Notes under the pieces: model-generated
Seen by the model: the letters and a program-made list of their open reading frames with translations, nothing else
Told to the model about the DNA's origin: nothing
Databases searched by the model: none
Made by a program: the position numbers and the translations under genes
Assembly: GCF_028737215.1 (NCBI RefSeq)
Contig: NZ_JAQZAM010000032.1
Location: 1-43,058 of the forward strand
From: Actinomycetospora chibensis
GTDB lineage: Bacteria > Actinomycetota > Actinomycetes > Mycobacteriales > Pseudonocardiaceae
Reading direction: 5' to 3'
DNA: 43,058 nucleotides
Part shown: piece after piece, positions 30,348 to 38,332 of the stretch
Numbering within the stretch: the first letter of the stretch is position 1
Layout: every line of letters starts with the position of its first letter

Positions 30348-31082
30348 TCAGTCGAGAGCGAAGCCGAACGGGAGCTCCAGCCGGTGGGCGCGCAGGAAGT
30401 CGGCGTCCGCGAGCAGGTCGCGGGTCGGGGCGTCCGCGACGACGACCCCGCCGTCGATCACCACCGAGCGCGGGCAGAGCTGCAGCGCGTAGGGCAGGTC
30501 GTGGGTGACCATGAGCATCGTCCGGTCGAGTCCCAGCAGGACCTCCGCGAGCTCGCGGCGCGCAACGGGGTCGAGGTGCGTGGAGGGCTCGTCCAGCACG
30601 AGGATCTCGGGATCGCACGCGAGCACGGTGGCCAGGGCGGCGCGCCGGCGCTGACCGCCCGAGAGGTGCATCGGCGAGCGGTCGGCGAGCTCCGCCACGC
30701 CGACGGCCTCGAGCGCCTCCTTGACCCGCAGCGCCAGCTCCGGCTCGGTGACCCCGAAGTTGGCCGGCCCGAACGCGACGTCGTCGGCGACGGTCGGCAT
30801 GAACAGCTGGTCGTCGGGGTCCTGGAAGACGATGCCGACGCGGCGGCGGATTTCCTGCACGTGCTCGCGGGTGACCTCCATCCCCCCGACCCACACGGTG
30901 CCCGCGCCCGCCCGGTGCACGCCGTTGAGGTGCAGCACCAGCGTCGTCTTGCCCGCCCCGTTCGGCCCGAGGAGGGCGACGCGCTCGCCGCGCTCGATGC
31001 GCAGGTCCACGCCGAAGAGGGCCTGGTGGCCGTCGGGGTAGGCGAACGCCAGCCCCGAGACCTCGAGGGAGGGGACCGTCAC
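30348..31082 (-). CDS. cbiO: Cobalt/nickel ECF transporter ATPase CbiO
   Basis: A 244-residue energy-coupling ATPase. Walker A LLGPNGAGKTTLVLHLNG (about 36-53), Q-loop VFQDPDDQLFMPTVADDVAF typical of CbiO/EcfA, signature HLSGGQRRRAALA, Walker B ILVLDEPSTHLDP, H-loop MVTHDLPYAL. The FQDPDDQLF text identifies the ECF group. GTG 31082 overlaps the CbiQ stop by 4 nt (GTGA). Last gene of the M-N-Q-O set; powers uptake of Co2+ or Ni2+. Confidence 0.93.
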   Translation of the reverse strand: MTVPSLEVSGLAFAYPDGHQALFGVDLRIERGERVALLGPNGAGKTTLVLHLNGVHRAGAGTVWVGGMEVTREHVQEIRRRVGIVFQDPDDQLFMPTVADDVAFGPANFGVTEPELALRVKEALEAVGVAELADRSPMHLSGGQRRRAALATVLACDPEILVLDEPSTHLDPVARRELAEVLLGLDRTMLMVTHDLPYALQLCPRSVVIDGGVVVADAPTRDLLADADFLRAHRLELPFGFALD

Positions 31083-31843
31083 CAGACCCAGTATCCGGAC
31101 AGCGCGAGCAGCGCCGCCGCGACGGCCGGCACCAGGGCCACCGACCAGGTGGCCGTCGAGGCGGACGCCGTGGTGAACGCCGGCATCGTCCCGGTGTAGC
31201 CGCGGGAGAGCATCGCGAGGTGCACGCGCTCGCCGCGCTCGTAGGAGCGCAGGAACAGCGCCCCGACCGACCGCACCGTCGCCCCAAGCTGCCAGACGAA
31301 GCGCGGGTCGTGGCCGCGGGACACGCGGGCGAGGCGCATCCGCCGGGCCTCGGCGGCGATGACCTCGAGGTAGCGCAGCATCAGCGTCGCGATCACGCAG
31401 ACCATCGACGGCACCCGCAGCCGCGAGAGCCCGGAGACGAGGTCGCGCAGCGGGGTGGTGGCGGCGAGCGTCACCGAGACGAGCACGCCGAGCGTGCCCT
31501 TGACCAGGATGTTCCACCCGGCGAGGAGGCCGTCGACGGCCAGGGACATCCCCATCCACTCGACCCGCGGGCCCGTCGCGAAGAACGGCAGCAGCACGGC
31601 GAGCACGACGAACGGTGCCTCGATGAGCGCCCGCGCCGCGAGCCACCCGGGAGGGATGCGGGCGACCGTCCACACCCCGACGAGCAGCAGGAACTGCAGC
31701 CCGAACACCGCGAACGCCTCGCGCGGCGTGGCCACCACCGCCAGGACGAAGACGAAGGCCACCACGATCTTGACGTGGGCGGGCAGGCGGTGGACCACCG
31801 AGTCCCCGGCCCGGTAGAGCGGGTGGGCGTGACCGGCACCCAC
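31079..31843 (-). CDS. cbiQ: Cobalt/nickel ECF transporter T component CbiQ
   Basis: A 254-residue integral membrane protein with about five spans. The N-terminal HPLYRAGDSVVHRLPAHVKI is the family opening; the coupling helices with Ala-Arg-Gly-type motifs are seen in EARRMRLARVSRGHDPR and RSYERGERVHLAMLSRGY (the SRGY and Arg-Gly pairs bind the ATPases). GTG 31843 comes 2 nt after the stop of the CbiN gene. It couples CbiO to the CbiM substrate subunit. Confidence 0.92.
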   Translation of the reverse strand: MGAGHAHPLYRAGDSVVHRLPAHVKIVVAFVFVLAVVATPREAFAVFGLQFLLLVGVWTVARIPPGWLAARALIEAPFVVLAVLLPFFATGPRVEWMGMSLAVDGLLAGWNILVKGTLGVLVSVTLAATTPLRDLVSGLSRLRVPSMVCVIATLMLRYLEVIAAEARRMRLARVSRGHDPRFVWQLGATVRSVGALFLRSYERGERVHLAMLSRGYTGTMPAFTTASASTATWSVALVPAVAAALLALSGYWVW

Positions 31844-31845
31844 GG

Positions 31846-32241
31846 CTACTCGACCCGGCTGGGCGTCTCGTCCTTCGACGACCGCCGTCGCAGGGCCCAG
31901 AACAGGCCGCCGGCCAGGATCAGCGTGACGAGCACGCCGATCACGCCGGCGATCCCCGTGGTGCCCTCGGAGCCGCCCACGGTGTAGTCGGCGAGCGGGC
32001 TGGCGGCGGTGGCGTGCTCGCCGGCGTTCTGCGCGATGCACGTGCCGCCGACGGGCTCGCCGGACTCGTCGAGCTCGCAGCCGGTCTGCGTCACGGCGTC
32101 GAGGCCGTCGGGGCTGCTGCTCGCGGCGTACGAGACGACGCCGGCCAGCAGCAGGGCGACGACGAGGAAGCCGGCGTAGAAGGCCACGGGGAGCCGGGAG
32201 ACGGAGCGGAGCGGAGCTCGACCCGATCCAGCGCTGCTCAC
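31846..32241 (-). CDS. cbiN: CbiN/NikN-type accessory subunit with PDGLE domain
   Basis: A 131-residue protein with two membrane spans (about 17-40 and 95-116) and an outside loop. The PDGLE signature appears as SSPDGLDAVTQTG (about 42-54); two cysteines (GCELDES and GTCIAQN) may form a disulfide. The loop contacts CbiM during metal loading in related systems. The GTG at 32241 overlaps the CbiM stop by 4 nt. The C-terminal RRRSSKDE tail is inside. Confidence 0.85.
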   Translation of the reverse strand: MSSAGSGRAPLRSVSRLPVAFYAGFLVVALLLAGVVSYAASSSPDGLDAVTQTGCELDESGEPVGGTCIAQNAGEHATAASPLADYTVGGSEGTTGIAGVIGVLVTLILAGGLFWALRRRSSKDETPSRVE

Positions 32242-32921
32242 GAGCGCACCCCCTGGCTCTTGATCGTCAGCGAGGGCGCGGCACTGCGCGTCAGGTAGAC
32301 GAGGTCCGGGCGCACGGCCGCGACGGCGCCGACGGTGAGCGCGGTGATGATCCCCTCGCCGATGCCGATGAGGGCGTGGAACCCGGTCATCAGCCCGAAC
32401 ACCGTGCCGAGCGCCAGGCCCTGCCCGCCGATCGCGTACTCGAGCACGAAGCCCAGCGACGCGACGACGGTGTTGACCCAGGCGGCGACGAACGCGACGA
32501 CCACGAGGCCGCCCCGGCTGCGGAGGGCGACGCGACGCAGGGCGACGGCGACGCCGTAGCCGACGAACGTGCCGATCAGCGCCATGTTCGTGATGTTCGT
32601 GCCGAGCGCGGAGAGCCCGCCGTCGGCGAAGAGCAGCGCCTGGAGCAGCAGCACGATCGACACGCAGATCGCCCCGACGTAGGGGCCCACGAGGATCGCG
32701 CACAGCGCGCCGCCGAGCAGGTGGCCGCTGACGCCCGGCAGGATCGGGAAGTTCAGCATCTGGACCGCGAACACGAACGCGGCGACGAGTCCGGCCATCG
32801 GCGCGGTGCGGTCGTCGAGGTCGCCGCGGGCGCGGGCGACGCAGACGGCCAGACCGAGCACGGCCACCAGCCCGAAGATCACCGAGGTCGGTGCGTTCAC
32901 GATCCCGTCGCTCATGTGCAT
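32238..32921 (-). CDS. cbiM: Cobalt/nickel ECF transporter substrate-specific subunit CbiM
   Basis: A 227-residue membrane protein with seven or so spans. In CbiM/NikM the mature chain must begin Met-His because His2 and the N-terminal amine bind the metal; the sequence MHMSDGIVNAP fits only with ATG 32921, so I reject the in-frame GTG at 32948. VSGHLLGGALCAILVGPYVG (about 66-85) holds the second metal His. The set cbiM-N-Q-O is complete and fully overlapping. No ribosome site is seen before 32921. Cobalt versus nickel cannot be decided; no cobalamin synthesis or urease gene is in the window. Confidence 0.9.
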   Translation of the reverse strand: MHMSDGIVNAPTSVIFGLVAVLGLAVCVARARGDLDDRTAPMAGLVAAFVFAVQMLNFPILPGVSGHLLGGALCAILVGPYVGAICVSIVLLLQALLFADGGLSALGTNITNMALIGTFVGYGVAVALRRVALRSRGGLVVVAFVAAWVNTVVASLGFVLEYAIGGQGLALGTVFGLMTGFHALIGIGEGIITALTVGAVAAVRPDLVYLTRSAAPSLTIKSQGVRS

Positions 32922-33002
32922 GGCGACGAGGTCGGTGTGCGGTTCCACGACTCACCCCCGCGTCCGGCGTGACGCCACCCGGACGGGCGACGCCGGTCAG
33001 TG

Positions 33003-33042
33003 TGTCGCAGGAAGGTCGTTGTCGCACTACTCCTGCGACAAC
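33003..33042. promoter_or_regulatory. Nested inverted repeats upstream of cbiM
   Basis: TGTCGCAGGA (33003-33012) pairs with TCCTGCGACA (33031-33040); alternatively GTTGTCGCA (33018-33026) pairs with TGCGACAAC (33034-33042). The two stems compete for the same right arm. It sits between the cbiM start (82 bp away) and the FAD monooxygenase start (94 bp), so it may be a metal-responsive operator or an RNA switch. Confidence 0.55.
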
Positions 33043-33135
33043 CGGGTACTGGCCGAACGGAGGGTGTGCGCGGACCGTCGTTCTGTTCGCCCGGTTCGGG
33101 CATGCTGGCCGGGCGCCGAGCGAGGGAGGGCCCCC

Positions 33136-34476
33136 ATGGCACAGCAGCGGACGACGTGCGCGATCGTCGGTGGCGGCCCCGCCGGGATCGTGCTGGGGCT
33201 GGTCCTCGCGCGGGCCGGGGTCGAGGTCACCGTGCTGGAGAAGCACGGCGACTTCCTGCGGGACTTCCGTGGCGACACCGTCCACGTCTCGACGATGACG
33301 CTGATCGACGAGCTGGGTCTCTGGGACCGCTTCGCCGAGCTGCCGTGGAAGCCGATCGAGCAGGCGCGGGTCGTCCTCGACGCGGGTCCGGCGACGGTCG
33401 CCGACCTCTCCCGGCTCCCCGTACGGCACCCGTTCATCGCGATGGTCCCCCAGTGGCACCTGCTCGACATGCTCGCCGCGGCCGCCGAGGAGGAGCCGAC
33501 GTTCACGCTGCTCCGCCACGCCGAGGTCACGGACCTGCGCCGGCGCGGTGGCCGGGTCGCCGGGGTGCGGTGGCGCGACCGCACCGAGGGGTCAGGGGAC
33601 GCCGGGGACACCGAGCACGACCTGGCCGCCGACCTCGTCGTCGCCTGCGACGGGCGCAGCTCCCGCGTGCGCGACCTGACGGGCCTCCCGCTGCGCGACC
33701 ACCCCGTCCCGATGGACGTGTGGTGGTTCCGGCTGCCGCGCGGGGAGGGCGACGACCCGGCGGGCGGTCTGGGGCGCGTCACCGAGGGCCGCTTCGTGAT
33801 CATGCTCGACCGGGGTGACTACTACCAGGTCGGCTACCTCATCCCGCGCGGCGCGGACGCCGAGCACCGGCGGCAGCCGATCCAGACCCTGCGCGACGAC
33901 CTGCGGGACCTGCACCCCTGGCTGGGCGACCGCGTCGACGGCGTGGCCTCCTGGGACGACGTCAAGCTGCTGCGCGTGACCCTGGACCGGTTGCGCCGAT
34001 GGTCGGCCCCCGGCGTGCTGTGCCTCGGCGACGCGGCGCACGCGATGTCCCCGGTCGGCGGCGTGGGGATCAACCTCGCCGTGCAGGACGCCGTGGCCGC
34101 CGCGCGGCTGCTCGCGCCGGTGCTCGCGGCCGCGCCGGCCGACCCGGCCATGGTCGACCGCGCCGCGGCCCGCGTGCAGCGCCGGCGCTGGTGGCCGACC
34201 TGGGCGACCCAGACCGGCCAGCGCCTCGCCCACCGCGGCGTCATCGCCGCCGTGCTCGGCGAGGGCGAGCAGGCGCCCGGCCGCGAGCGCCTGCCGCTGC
34301 CGCTGCGCCTGCTGCAGCGCGTGCCGGCGCTCCAGGTGATCCCGGCGTACCTGGTCGGGGTCGGGGTGCTGCCCGAGCACGCGCCGTCGTGGGCGCGCCG
34401 GGACGGTCAGCCGGCGAGCGCGAAGAACTCCAGCGCGTTGCCGTCGGGGTCGACGAACGACAGCGCCCAGCCGTAG
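33136..34476 (+). CDS. FAD-dependent aromatic-type monooxygenase (PHBH fold)
   Basis: A 446-residue class A flavoprotein monooxygenase. FAD motif IVGGGPAGIVLGLVLARAG (about 10-28), the DG motif LVVACDGRSSRVRDLTGLPL (about 174-193), and GD motif CLGDAAHAMSPVGGVGINLA (about 297-316) are intact. Expected reaction: NAD(P)H- and O2-dependent hydroxylation or epoxidation; substrate unknown. ATG 33136 has GGAGGG 6-7 nt upstream. The final 23 residues (from about 424, Ser/Asn/Pro-rich) are encoded antisense to the VOC gene, a 70-nt tail-to-tail overlap, and are unlikely to be part of the fold. Confidence 0.87.
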   Translation: MAQQRTTCAIVGGGPAGIVLGLVLARAGVEVTVLEKHGDFLRDFRGDTVHVSTMTLIDELGLWDRFAELPWKPIEQARVVLDAGPATVADLSRLPVRHPFIAMVPQWHLLDMLAAAAEEEPTFTLLRHAEVTDLRRRGGRVAGVRWRDRTEGSGDAGDTEHDLAADLVVACDGRSSRVRDLTGLPLRDHPVPMDVWWFRLPRGEGDDPAGGLGRVTEGRFVIMLDRGDYYQVGYLIPRGADAEHRRQPIQTLRDDLRDLHPWLGDRVDGVASWDDVKLLRVTLDRLRRWSAPGVLCLGDAAHAMSPVGGVGINLAVQDAVAAARLLAPVLAAAPADPAMVDRAAARVQRRRWWPTWATQTGQRLAHRGVIAAVLGEGEQAPGRERLPLPLRLLQRVPALQVIPAYLVGVGVLPEHAPSWARRDGQPASAKNSSALPSGSTNDSAQP

Positions 34477-34802
34477 TCGGCCTCCACGACGCCGCTGTGC
34501 ACGACCCCGATCTGGTCGAGGTGGGTCTGCCACGCGGAGACGGCGGCGCGGTCGGCGCAGGCGAACCCGACGTGGTCGAGGCCCGGCGCGACGACGTCGA
34601 ACGTGTCGCCGGAGCGGGCGCCGTCGTGCGCGGTGAGCCCGAAGAGCTGCCCGCCGGCGAGCGCGAAGACCTTCCGCTCGAACGGGCCGTCGGACAGCGT
34701 CATCGCCGGCTCGACGCCGAAGAGGCGCTCGTACCAGGGCTGGCTCGTGGCGAGGTCGGTCACCGAGAGCGCGACGTGGGAGATCGAGGGGAGTTCGGGC
34801 AC
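34407..34802 (-). CDS. VOC-family (glyoxalase/dioxygenase-like) protein
   Basis: A 131-residue two-repeat VOC protein. ISHVALSVTDLATSQPWYER (7-26) and LDHVGFACADRAAVSAWQTH (about 75-94) start the two beta-alpha-beta-beta-beta modules; metal ligands fit H9, H77 and the C-terminal Glu of GNALEFF. Members are glyoxalases, thiol transferases or bleomycin-resistance-like binders; this one is unassigned. GTG 34802 follows the P450 stop by 9 nt, and TAGGTT overlapping that stop could also serve as a leaderless -10 box. It overlaps the convergent monooxygenase by 70 nt. Confidence 0.85.
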   Translation of the reverse strand: MPELPSISHVALSVTDLATSQPWYERLFGVEPAMTLSDGPFERKVFALAGGQLFGLTAHDGARSGDTFDVVAPGLDHVGFACADRAAVSAWQTHLDQIGVVHSGVVEADYGWALSFVDPDGNALEFFALAG

Positions 34803-34811
34803 GGCGACAAC

Positions 34812-36170
34812 CTAGTCCGCGCGGACCGGGAAGTGGACCGGCCCGCGCAGCACCGTCGCGACGCGGGGCTCGATCTTCCCGGCGGGTCGCAGGCCCGGCA
34901 TCCGCTCGGCGAGCATCTCCAGCGCGACCTCGCCCTCCATCCGGGCCAGCGCGGCGCCGAGGCAGTAGTGCGCGCCGCCGGAGAACGCCAGGTGCGTGGT
35001 GGTCTGCTCGCGGCGGGGGTCGAAGCGGTCGGGGTCGGGGTGCGCGGCCGGGTCACGGCCCGCGCTCGCGAGCAGGACGAGCACGCCGGAGTCGCGACGC
35101 AGCCTCCGGCTGCCGATCTCCACGTCCTCGTGCGCGAACCGCGCGGTGAGCTGGACGGGCGGGTCGAAGCGCAGCGTCTCCTCCACGGCGCCGGCCGCGA
35201 GCCCGGGGTCGGCGGCGAGGTCGTCCCAGGTGCCCGTGGCCTGGAGCGCGCGTACGGCGTTGCCGACGAGGTTCGTCGTCGTCTCAAAGCCGGCGACGAG
35301 CAGCAGCTGGGCGAGCGAGACGAGCTCGTCGAGGGTCAGCGTGTCCTCGTCGAGGGCCGCGACGAGCTGGGAGATCACGTCGTCACCGGGGTCGGCGCGG
35401 CGGCGCTCGACGAGGTCGGCGAACAGCGCCCGCAGGTCGGCGGTGGCCCGGGACAGCGCGTGCGCGTGGCGCACCGAGCGGACGCCGTCGAGCGCCGCGC
35501 CCAGCGCCCGGCCCCACCGGGCGAAGCGCGGGGTGTCGACGTCGGGGATCGCGAGCAGCTCGGCGATGACGCTGATCGGCAGGGGCGCGGCGAGGTCGGT
35601 GGTGAGGTCGAACGTCCCCTTCGCGGCGGCGTCGTCGAGCAGGCGGCCGGTGACGGTGCGGGCGGTCTCGCGGTACTGCGCGAGGCGCTTCGGGGCGAAC
35701 GTCGGCTGGGCGAGGCGACGCAGCCGCGTGTGGTCGGGCGCGTCGAGGGCGAGCAGCGAGAGGTCGATCGGCTCGATGAGCGCGGTGCCCGGATCGGTCG
35801 GATCGTGACCACTCGCCGAGCCGGCGTCGTCGGTGGGGTCGAACGGCATCCGCCCGTCCGCGAGCCGCACCCCGAAGCGGCGGTCGCGCAGGACGGCCGT
35901 GCAGGCCTCGTGCGTGGCGACGGCGTTGATGCCGGTGCGGCTGCGGACGACGCCGCCCGTCTCCGCCGCCGCGGCGCGCAGCCGGGCGTAGGTGGGGTAG
36001 GGGTCGAGGCGCCAGGGCCGGTGCATGAGGCGGGCGACGGGGTCGCCGCGCAGGGCCAGGGCGAGGCCGCCGGCGCGCATCACGGCGATGCGGGTGCCCA
36101 GGCGGAGGTCGGCGCGCCATCGGGGCGTCGCCCGCCGTGTCACGGGCGGGGGTGCCTGATCCGTCGTCAC
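34812..36170 (-). CDS. Cytochrome P450
   Basis: A 452-residue bacterial class I P450. I-helix LLLVAGFETTTNLVGNA with AGxET; ExxR as EETLRF; the heme loop AFSGGAHYCLGAALARMEGE with the thiolate ligand C403. The N terminus has a 30-residue basic extension before DPYPTYARLR. Redox partners would be ferredoxin plus a reductase such as the FprA-type protein at 7.4 kb. Start GTG 36170 is weakly supported. Substrate unknown. It leads a two-gene unit with the VOC protein and is divergent from isochorismate synthase. Confidence 0.92.
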   Translation of the reverse strand: MTTDQAPPPVTRRATPRWRADLRLGTRIAVMRAGGLALALRGDPVARLMHRPWRLDPYPTYARLRAAAAETGGVVRSRTGINAVATHEACTAVLRDRRFGVRLADGRMPFDPTDDAGSASGHDPTDPGTALIEPIDLSLLALDAPDHTRLRRLAQPTFAPKRLAQYRETARTVTGRLLDDAAAKGTFDLTTDLAAPLPISVIAELLAIPDVDTPRFARWGRALGAALDGVRSVRHAHALSRATADLRALFADLVERRRADPGDDVISQLVAALDEDTLTLDELVSLAQLLLVAGFETTTNLVGNAVRALQATGTWDDLAADPGLAAGAVEETLRFDPPVQLTARFAHEDVEIGSRRLRRDSGVLVLLASAGRDPAAHPDPDRFDPRREQTTTHLAFSGGAHYCLGAALARMEGEVALEMLAERMPGLRPAGKIEPRVATVLRGPVHFPVRAD

Positions 36171-36194
36171 TGGGTCGTCGCCTCCTCGGAAGTG

Positions 36195-36243
36195 CGGCGG
36201 GTACCCGCCGTACCGTGGCGCACCGGTCCCGGCCGCCGGTGCG
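36195..36243. promoter_or_regulatory. Two palindromes in the P450/isochorismate synthase divergent region
   Basis: CGGCGGGTACCCGCCG (36195-36210) is a perfect 16-bp palindrome, 25 bp upstream of the P450 start. CGCACCGG (36219-36226) and CCGGTGCG (36236-36243) form a second inverted repeat with a 9-bp spacer. They are candidate operators; neither resembles the iron box I know from actinomycetes. Confidence 0.4.
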
Positions 36244-36356
36244 GAGCGTCACGTCGGCTCCGCTGGACCGGACAGGACCCGGCGCGGAGGGTGAGAACGG
36301 ACGGCTCCACGATGCCACCGGGGCGCCGACGGGACCGACACGACAGGAGGCGGGAC

Positions 36357-37547
36357 GTGACGAGCACCAGCGCGGCTCGACGTCCGTCCACCGAGAGCCC
36401 CACCGATCCGGTGCGCCTGCTCCGGTCCTGGGCGCCCGGCGAGGGCTCGTGGTTCTCGGGTCCGCGCGGCGCGATGCTCACCCGCGGCGTCCGCGCCCGC
36501 CCGTCGTCGGCCGACCCGGACGCCGTGCTGGCCTGCCTGCGCGAGGTGGGCACACGATCGGGATCGCCCGCGGTCGCGATCGGCGCGCTGCCCTACGACG
36601 CCACGGCGAGTGCCCATCTCGTCGTCCCCGAGCACGTGGAGCGCGCCGGCCCGCTCGGCGCCGTGCTGACCGCCGAGCAGGCCCACGCCCCGGTCACGGG
36701 TGTCGCCCGGCCGGTGCCCGAGCCCGCCCGCTACGAGGCCATGGTCGCCGAAGCTCTGGCGCGCATGGAGGCCGGTCCGCTGGAGAAGGTCGTGCTGGCC
36801 CGGACGCTCGAGGTCCTCGCCGACCGGCCCGTCGACACCGTCCCGATGCTGCGTGCGCTGGCCCGCCGCGACCCGCGGCTGTACCTGTTCGCCGTCGACC
36901 TGCCCCCGGAGCGGACGGGGACGCCGCGGACGCTGCTCGGCGCGAGCCCCGAGCTGCTGCTCGCCCGCGAGGGACACCGCGTGACGGTCAACCCGCTGGC
37001 CGGCTCCGCCGCCCGGTCGAGCGATCCCGCGGAGGACCGCCGCCGCGGCGAGGCCCTGCTCGCCTCGGCCAAGGACCGGCACGAGCACGCCCTGGTCGTC
37101 GACGACATCGTCGAGCGCCTGCGCCCCCTGGCTGTCGACCTCGAGGTGCCCGACGGCCCGTCGCTGGTCGCCACCGCGACGCTGTGGCACCTGTCGACGA
37201 CGCTGCGGGCGCACGTGGCCGGCACCGAGGTCTCCGCGCTTCACCTCGCCCAGGCCCTGCACCCCACCCCGGCCGTCTGCGGCGTCCCGCGCGCCGACGC
37301 GGCGGCCGCGATCGACGAGATCGAGCCCTTCGACCGCGGCTTCTACACCGGCACCGTCGGTTGGACCGACGCGCGCGGCGACGGCGAGTGGGTCATGGCG
37401 CTGCGCTGCGGCGAGGTGGAGGGCGACCGGGTCCGGCTCTGGGCCGGCGCCGGCATCGTGCCCGCCTCGTCCCCGCCCGACGAGCTCGTCGAGACCACCG
37501 TGAAGCTGCGGACCCTGCTCGACGCGCTGGGCCTCGACGAGGGCTGA
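36357..37547 (+). CDS. Isochorismate synthase
   Basis: A 396-residue chorismate-utilising enzyme (EntC/DhbC/MenF fold) converting chorismate to isochorismate. General base K144 in LEKVVLARTL; GASPELLLAREGHRVTVNPL and AGSAARSSDP carry the conserved loop; KDRHEHALVVDDI; ALHPTPAVCGVPR; GAGIVPASSPPDELVETTVK with the Mg-binding Glu. GTG 36357 has AGGAGG 6 nt upstream. It may feed menaquinone or a siderophore, but neither menD nor entB/E-like genes are here. The RluA gene follows 17 nt later. Confidence 0.9.
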   Translation: MTSTSAARRPSTESPTDPVRLLRSWAPGEGSWFSGPRGAMLTRGVRARPSSADPDAVLACLREVGTRSGSPAVAIGALPYDATASAHLVVPEHVERAGPLGAVLTAEQAHAPVTGVARPVPEPARYEAMVAEALARMEAGPLEKVVLARTLEVLADRPVDTVPMLRALARRDPRLYLFAVDLPPERTGTPRTLLGASPELLLAREGHRVTVNPLAGSAARSSDPAEDRRRGEALLASAKDRHEHALVVDDIVERLRPLAVDLEVPDGPSLVATATLWHLSTTLRAHVAGTEVSALHLAQALHPTPAVCGVPRADAAAAIDEIEPFDRGFYTGTVGWTDARGDGEWVMALRCGEVEGDRVRLWAGAGIVPASSPPDELVETTVKLRTLLDALGLDEG

Positions 37548-37564
37548 GACGAGGGCCGGGCAGG

Positions 37565-38290
37565 GTGGAGACCTGGGACGAGCTCCGCGACGGCCGCGAG
37601 CTCCTGCGCGACGACGACCTGCTCGTGCTCGACAAGCCCGCGGGCTGGTCGGTGATGGGCGAGCGCCACGCCACCGACGTCGTGAGGCTGGCGCGCGACG
37701 CCGGCGAGACGCTGTGGCCCGCGCACCGGATCGACAAGGTGACCTCGGGGCTGGTGCTCTTCGCCCGCCGGCTGGAGGCTCACGGCGACCTGACCCGCCA
37801 GTTCGCCGACCGCACCGTCGCGAAGACCTACCTCGCCGTCGCGACGGGCACCGGCCTGCCCGAGCGCGGGACGATCGAGCTGCCGCTGTCGGTGGGTCGC
37901 AAGAACCGCGTGAGGATCGCGGCGCCGCGCGAGGCGATCACCCGCGACGGCACCTCCGACGGCGAGACCTGGACCGTCCCCGCCGACGCCGTCCTGCCCG
38001 GCGACCACTACCCGTCGACGACGGCCTTCGAGCGGCTGTGGGTCGGCCACGAGCGCACCCTGCTCGCGGTCACGCCGACGACGGGGCGCCGCCACCAGAT
38101 CCGCGTGCACCTCGCCTGGATCGGCCACGCCCTCGTCGGCGACCCGCTGTTCGCGAAGAACCCGCCGACCCGCACCGGCCTGCACGCCTGGCGCCTGGCC
38201 TTCACCGGCCCGGACGGCACCCGCCACGAGCTCGAGGCGTCCCCGGGCGAGGACTTCCGGGAGCTCGCGGCGGCGTACGACTTCTCCTAG
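37565..38290 (+). CDS. RluA-family pseudouridine synthase
   Basis: A 241-residue RNA-modifying enzyme without an S4 domain. LLVLDKPAGWSVMG (19-32) is the first motif; AHRIDKVTSGLVLFAR (53-68) contains the catalytic D57; GRRHQIRVHLAWIGHALVGD (about 177-196) is the C-terminal signature. Length suits the short RluA/TruC-like subgroup, so the target may be rRNA or tRNA; not decidable. GTG 37565 has only a weak AGG before it. Probably co-transcribed with isochorismate synthase; a hairpin follows. Confidence 0.88.
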   Translation: METWDELRDGRELLRDDDLLVLDKPAGWSVMGERHATDVVRLARDAGETLWPAHRIDKVTSGLVLFARRLEAHGDLTRQFADRTVAKTYLAVATGTGLPERGTIELPLSVGRKNRVRIAAPREAITRDGTSDGETWTVPADAVLPGDHYPSTTAFERLWVGHERTLLAVTPTTGRRHQIRVHLAWIGHALVGDPLFAKNPPTRTGLHAWRLAFTGPDGTRHELEASPGEDFRELAAAYDFS

Positions 38291-38291
38291 A

Positions 38292-38314
38292 GACGCTTCG
38301 GTTCCCGAAGCATC
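38292..38314. terminator. Short hairpin terminator
   Basis: GACGCTTCGG and CCGAAGCATC pair over 10 bp (one wobble) around a TTC loop, between convergent stops at 38290 and 38333. Confidence 0.7.
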
Positions 38315-38332
38315 CCCAGGAGCGGTCCTCGG

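Noticed and set aside
27844..30492. Plus-strand open frame of 882 codons
   Set aside because: It runs antisense through the MerR fusion and out of frame through the Clp-N gene, with no domain and biased composition.
32922..33135. Possible cobalamin riboswitch before cbiM
   Set aside because: The leader is too short and lacks the B12-box text; only the simple competing hairpins are seen.
33999..37547. Plus-strand open frame of 1182 codons
   Set aside because: The first two thirds are low-complexity shadow of the monooxygenase, VOC and P450 genes. The isochorismate synthase begins at GTG 36357 with its own ribosome site.
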